A stretch of 9,101 bases of DNA, from assembly GCA_012841565.1 (NCBI GenBank), contig DUUM01000172.1, positions 1 to 9,101 on the forward strand, given 5' to 3'. This stretch comes from Candidatus Epulonipiscium sp. GTDB taxonomy: Bacteria > Bacillota_A > Clostridia > Lachnospirales > Cellulosilyticaceae. The notes under the pieces were generated by a model, which did no database searches, was not told the origin of the DNA, and saw only the letters and a list, made by a program, of their open reading frames with translations. The position numbers and the translations under genes were made by a program. Positions 7,297 through 9,101 of this stretch are shown piece by piece. How positions within the stretch are numbered: the stretch's first letter is position 1; each line of letters begins with the position of its first letter.

Positions 7297-7783
7297 ATAT
7301 ATATTTAAGAAACTTGTTTGTTGGTTTGTCTCCCGGTTGCCTAATTGCAATCTTAGCCCTAGCGGCAGGTGTTAACCCAAACTCAATACCTATTTTACGC
7401 ATTAGATCACTATATTTTATTTGTGCCTTAACCGCTGGATGCTCAATATTATTAGTAGCACCGCCTTTGTTGGTGTACTCCATAAACATACCTTCACTTT
7501 CTATCGTTTCCGTAGCCAGTAAATACTTAGAATAGGCATCACAATAGATTGCTAAAATTGATATGTCCACATTCGTCAAGAGTTCCAATTCTTCAAGTTC
7601 TGTTGCTATGCGCTCCCATTCTTCAAGCGCATTTTCGTCTAGCCAATTAGGTGCTCTTATGTTATCCGTGTTAGGTTTTAATTTTTCCTCATTGGCTTGC
7701 CTTCTTTTTATTTCAGCCTTAGTTAAATTGTTAGGATTGCCTTTTGCCATCTGTATGTTGATTGGAATAGCCTTTTTACTCAC
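7295..7783 (-). CDS. terS: Terminase small subunit, P27 family
   Basis: The 162-aa protein has the features of P27-type small terminases. It has a basic N-terminus (KKAIPINIQMAKGNPNNLTK), the PNWLDENALEEWERIATEL helix (about 45-63), a helical oligomerisation core with AIYCDAYSKYL, an EHPAVKAQIKYSDLMRKIG segment, and the near-invariant GLTPAARAKI (about 136-145) close to the end. It recognises the packaging start on concatemeric DNA and loads the large subunit. The start is GTG 7783 with an AAGGGGTGA SD four bases upstream. It stands 38 bases after the HNH gene with no terminator between, and its stop overlaps the SD of the large subunit. The cos or pac site recognised cannot be read from the sequence. 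Confidence 0.93.
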   Translation of the reverse strand: MSKKAIPINIQMAKGNPNNLTKAEIKRRQANEEKLKPNTDNIRAPNWLDENALEEWERIATELEELELLTNVDISILAIYCDAYSKYLLATETIESEGMFMEYTNKGGATNNIEHPAVKAQIKYSDLMRKIGIEFGLTPAARAKIAIRQPGDKPTNKFLKYI

Positions 7784-7821
7784 TTAATCACCCCTTTCAT
7801 TTTACAAGCAAAATAGCCAAC

Positions 7822-8811
7822 CTAGACTATGCTAAGTTGACCGTTTTCACTCTCTATATATCCATTACCTTTTTTAGAGTTACACTCCATGCAAGCTAAC
7901 CCTATGTTGCCCCATGTATGAGTACCGCCTTTTGAAACTGGGATTATATGTTCTATGCTCGGATATTTATCCTTTGCAATAAAAAACCCCTCTTTTGTTG
8001 TTGCGCAATCATTGTAATTACATCGCTCTCCACATATGTAACATATGCCTTTGTATTTCTTGTAAACCTTAGGTAATGTTATCGAACTATCATATTCGCC
8101 ATTTTCCATTAGTTTTTTCCCTCTTTTTTTATCACTCTTTTTTGAATATACATTTTTTTGTTTTTTTCTACATTCGTCCGAACAAAATACATGACTTTTT
8201 TTGTATTTTGTTTTAAACGTCACGCCACAATATTTACAGGTTACCGTTTTTTGTTTATATTTTTCAATCCTGCTAACCCTTAGTTTTTCTAATACCTCTA
8301 ATCTTTTTCTTTCCTCATACTCGTTTTCGCAATTATTACTACAAAAATCAGAAAACCCTTTTACAATCTTCTTTCCGCAACCTTTGCATTCTTTCGTGTT
8401 ATATTCTCTTTCGCAAGCACTGTCGCAAAACTCATCGTTACAGTCCCAGCTTATTTCCCTTTGGCATTGCAGGCATTCTTTTTTCTTACCTCTGCACCTC
8501 GGGCAACCAGGGTTTCCTTTTCTCGCTCTATCCGATAACGTGGTCGTTCTTACTCCCCACTCATGCCCGCACTCTTGGCACCGTACATCCGTAATTTCTC
8601 TGCCATTAATATATTTCCCTATTATTCTTATTCTACAAACATATATACTGTCCCACATCTCGTGCATGTGAGCTAATTTGTTAACATTGCCTTTGGCCGC
8701 TTCTTTTGCCGAGCATGTTTGTGAGCAATATTTATTTGGTTTATATATATTTCTAACTTCAAACATTCTCCCGCAATGCTCGCAAACCTTTTCTCTTGAC
8801 TCTTTACCCAT
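7822..8811 (-). CDS. HNH endonuclease with array of Cys-rich zinc knuckles
   Basis: Starting at ATG 8811 the product has 329 aa. The C-terminal HNH nuclease has CYICGERC (Cys257/260), the catalytic IEHIIPVSKGG (His288), WGN (Asn302) and LACMECNSKKG (Cys307/310, Asn311). Before it lie Cys pairs in series: CEHC/CSQTC (10-33), CQEC/CPRC (78-106), CLQC/CDSAC (113-133), CKGC/CSNNC (142-161) and CKYC/CSDEC (192-214). These are treble-clef or zinc-ribbon units likely to bind DNA. HNH genes beside terminases often help cos cleavage, but most are about 100-150 aa, so this one is unusually long. The frame extends to GTG 8820, but that codon is inside the GAGGTGATA SD. The sense strand is rich in A-runs (8124-8167). 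A homing-type nuclease is an alternative reading. Confidence 0.9.
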   Translation of the reverse strand: MGKESREKVCEHCGRMFEVRNIYKPNKYCSQTCSAKEAAKGNVNKLAHMHEMWDSIYVCRIRIIGKYINGREITDVRCQECGHEWGVRTTTLSDRARKGNPGCPRCRGKKKECLQCQREISWDCNDEFCDSACEREYNTKECKGCGKKIVKGFSDFCSNNCENEYEERKRLEVLEKLRVSRIEKYKQKTVTCKYCGVTFKTKYKKSHVFCSDECRKKQKNVYSKKSDKKRGKKLMENGEYDSSITLPKVYKKYKGICYICGERCNYNDCATTKEGFFIAKDKYPSIEHIIPVSKGGTHTWGNIGLACMECNSKKGNGYIESENGQLSIV

Positions 8812-8817
8812 ACCTAT

Positions 8818-8823
8818 CACCTC
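8818..8823 (-). promoter_or_regulatory. HNH gene SD that fixes the ATG start
   Basis: GAGGTG at 8823-8818 lies 6 bases before ATG 8811. The GTG within it (8820) would give a 332-aa product but has no SD of its own. The plus-strand gene at 8913 has the same GAGGTGATA sequence at the same distance from its start. Confidence 0.7.
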
Positions 8824-8829
8824 ACTTAT

Positions 8830-8858
8830 ATTATATCACACTTTGTAATACTTTTGAA
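8830..8858 (-). promoter_or_regulatory. Sigma-A-type promoter for the HNH gene
   Basis: A perfect TATAAT (8835-8830) with the extended TGA just upstream is preceded, 17 bases away, by TTCAAA (8858-8853; 4 of 6 match to TTGACA). The start of transcription would fall near 8824-8822, right at the SD, so the leader is minimal. The -35 box and spacer lie within the ACTT repeat array, which suggests repression by a protein bound there. No terminator separates the HNH gene from the terminase genes, so this promoter may also feed packaging genes. Confidence 0.7.
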
Positions 8859-8886
8859 TACTTTTAGCCACTTATTGATACTTTGT
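8837..8886. repeat. Five tandem 10-bp ACTT boxes, probable operator
   Basis: Five consecutive 10-base units are in exact phase: CACACTTTGT (8837), AATACTTTTG (8847), AATACTTTTA (8857), GCCACTTATT (8867) and GATACTTTGT (8877). ACTT is invariant at positions 4-7, and the consensus is close to AATACTTTTG. The array fills the space between the two divergent -10 boxes and ends on each side within 3 bases of them. Direct repeats at one helical turn are typical binding sites for cooperatively stacked ribbon-helix-helix dimers, and such a protein is encoded next door. Binding itself is inferred. Confidence 0.75.
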
Positions 8887-8894
8887 GTTATAAT
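8865..8894 (+). promoter_or_regulatory. Extended -10 promoter for the ribbon-helix-helix gene
   Basis: TATAAT at 8889-8894 carries the extended element TGT at 8886-8888. A weak -35-like TAGCCA (8865-8870, 4 of 6) is 18 bases upstream. Transcription would start near 8901, where the SD begins, so the mRNA has almost no leader. The upstream half lies in the ACTT array, consistent with autoregulation. Confidence 0.65.
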
Positions 8895-8912
8895 GTTTAT
8901 GAGGTGATAAAT

Positions 8913-9047
8913 GTGGGCAAAATTAAAACATCCATTAGTCTTGATAAAGAAGTGTACGATCAAATCAAAAAACTAGGAGACAAGGAAGATAGGAGCTTTA
9001 GTCAGCAAGTCAACAATATATTAAAGGACTACTTGAAAGATAAGTAG
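8913..9047 (+). CDS. Ribbon-helix-helix (Arc/CopG-type) DNA-binding protein
   Basis: This 44-aa gene is the only plus-strand gene in the window. It starts at GTG 8913, 6 bases after a GAGGTG SD. The short strand KIKTSISLDKEVY (3-15) is followed by helix DQIKKLGDKE and helix SFSQQVNNILKDYLK. That is the minimal ribbon-helix-helix fold, with the RSFSQQV turn typical of Arc/CopG-type repressors. The strand residues Lys5, Ser7 and Ser9 would face DNA. It acts as a dimer, and the ACTT array just upstream is the obvious candidate operator, making it autoregulatory and a likely repressor of the HNH promoter. No toxin gene is paired with it, so an antitoxin role is less likely. The ATG at 8911 is out of frame and gives only 21 codons. 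Confidence 0.88.
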   Translation: MGKIKTSISLDKEVYDQIKKLGDKEDRSFSQQVNNILKDYLKDK

Positions 9048-9060
9048 TCCTTGTTTTTTT
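9024..9060 (+). terminator. Intrinsic terminator overlapping the end of the ribbon-helix-helix gene
   Basis: AAGGACTACTT (9024-9034) and AAGTAGTCCTT (9042-9052) form a perfect 11-bp stem with a 7-base loop, followed by G and seven T (9054-9060). The last eight codons and the TAG stop (9045-9047) are inside the hairpin. On the opposite strand the stem is followed only by TTTAATAT, so it would be a weaker terminator there. Confidence 0.93.
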
Positions 9061-9101
9061 ACCCCTTTAGGTTTGATAAACGAAAATATCTTCAAGAAGG
9101 C

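Noticed and set aside
7245..7787. Plus-strand frames opposite the small terminase and the terminase junction.
   Set aside because: They lie antisense to well-supported terminase genes, have no SD, and show only composition-driven hydrophobic sequence.
7784..7821. Possible stem (ATTTT/AAAAT) between the HNH and small terminase genes as a terminator.
   Set aside because: It has only five A/T pairs and no U-tract, so it is too weak. Read-through from HNH into terminase is expected.
8201..8671. Plus-strand open frame of 156 codons opposite the HNH gene.
   Set aside because: It is a hydrophobic, Ser/Phe/Leu-rich shadow of the Cys/Lys/Glu-rich HNH frame, with no SD and no family resemblance.
7784..8811. 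Search for a cos site or terminase binding repeats near the small terminase.
   Set aside because: I see no clear set of repeats or dyad there. A cos site cannot be identified without virion end sequencing.
8911..8976. ATG at 8911 as the start of the plus-strand gene.
   Set aside because: It opens a 21-codon frame with no recognisable features. The GTG two bases later gives a complete ribbon-helix-helix protein with proper SD spacing.
8865..9060. Type II toxin-antitoxin operon with the ribbon-helix-helix protein as antitoxin.
   Set aside because: The gene is followed at once by a strong terminator and has no C-terminal toxin-binding extension or adjacent toxin frame. A stand-alone regulator fits better.
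9067..9101. Possible end of another minus-strand gene at the right edge (frame ending LLEDIFVYQT then TAA).
   Set aside because: Only ten codons are visible and another frame is also open here, so it cannot be distinguished from chance. If real, it would converge with the ribbon-helix-helix gene at the terminator and support the moron reading.

Overview
The window is the packaging, head and early tail part of a siphovirus-type prophage or phage with HK97-like morphogenesis genes. It is AT-rich throughout, has strong purine-rich Shine-Dalgarno (SD) sequences, uses GTG starts freely, and carries phi13-type tail and P27-type terminase proteins. This points to a low-GC Bacillota (Firmicutes) host; the genus cannot be told from the sequence. 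No host gene, integrase, attachment site, tRNA, insertion sequence or CRISPR array is visible.

Almost everything lies on the minus strand and reads right to left in the canonical order: multi-zinc-finger HNH endonuclease (8811-7822), small terminase (7783-7295), large terminase (7282-5528), portal (5526-4270), unknown 82-aa protein (4269-4021), ClpP-like prohead protease (4016-3219), HK97-fold major capsid protein (3217-2111), gp6-like head-tail connector (2067-1801), head-tail joining protein (1804-1475), HK97 gp10-like protein (1478-1080), probable tail terminator (1079-720), phi13-type major tail protein (730-155), and the start of one more tail-region gene (95 to beyond the left edge). 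Genes abut or overlap by a few bases, as in a single late operon. The longest gap between genes is the divergent control region at 8812-8912.

Two RNA-level controls interrupt the operon. An intrinsic terminator with a UACG tetraloop (2082-2106) follows the capsid gene and would lower expression of the connector and tail genes relative to capsid. A 16-bp hairpin (97-146) between the major tail protein and the next gene encloses that gene's SD sequence, suggesting translational coupling or repression.

At the right end the transcription direction flips. A 44-aa ribbon-helix-helix protein is encoded on the plus strand (8913-9047), and its stop codon lies inside its own terminator hairpin. Between it and the HNH gene are two divergent extended -10 promoters with nearly identical promoter/SD layout. 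Between the two -10 boxes lie exactly five 10-bp units, each with an invariant ACTT. This looks like an operator for the ribbon-helix-helix protein that could control itself, the HNH gene and possibly the terminase operon. It is the most unusual part of the window.
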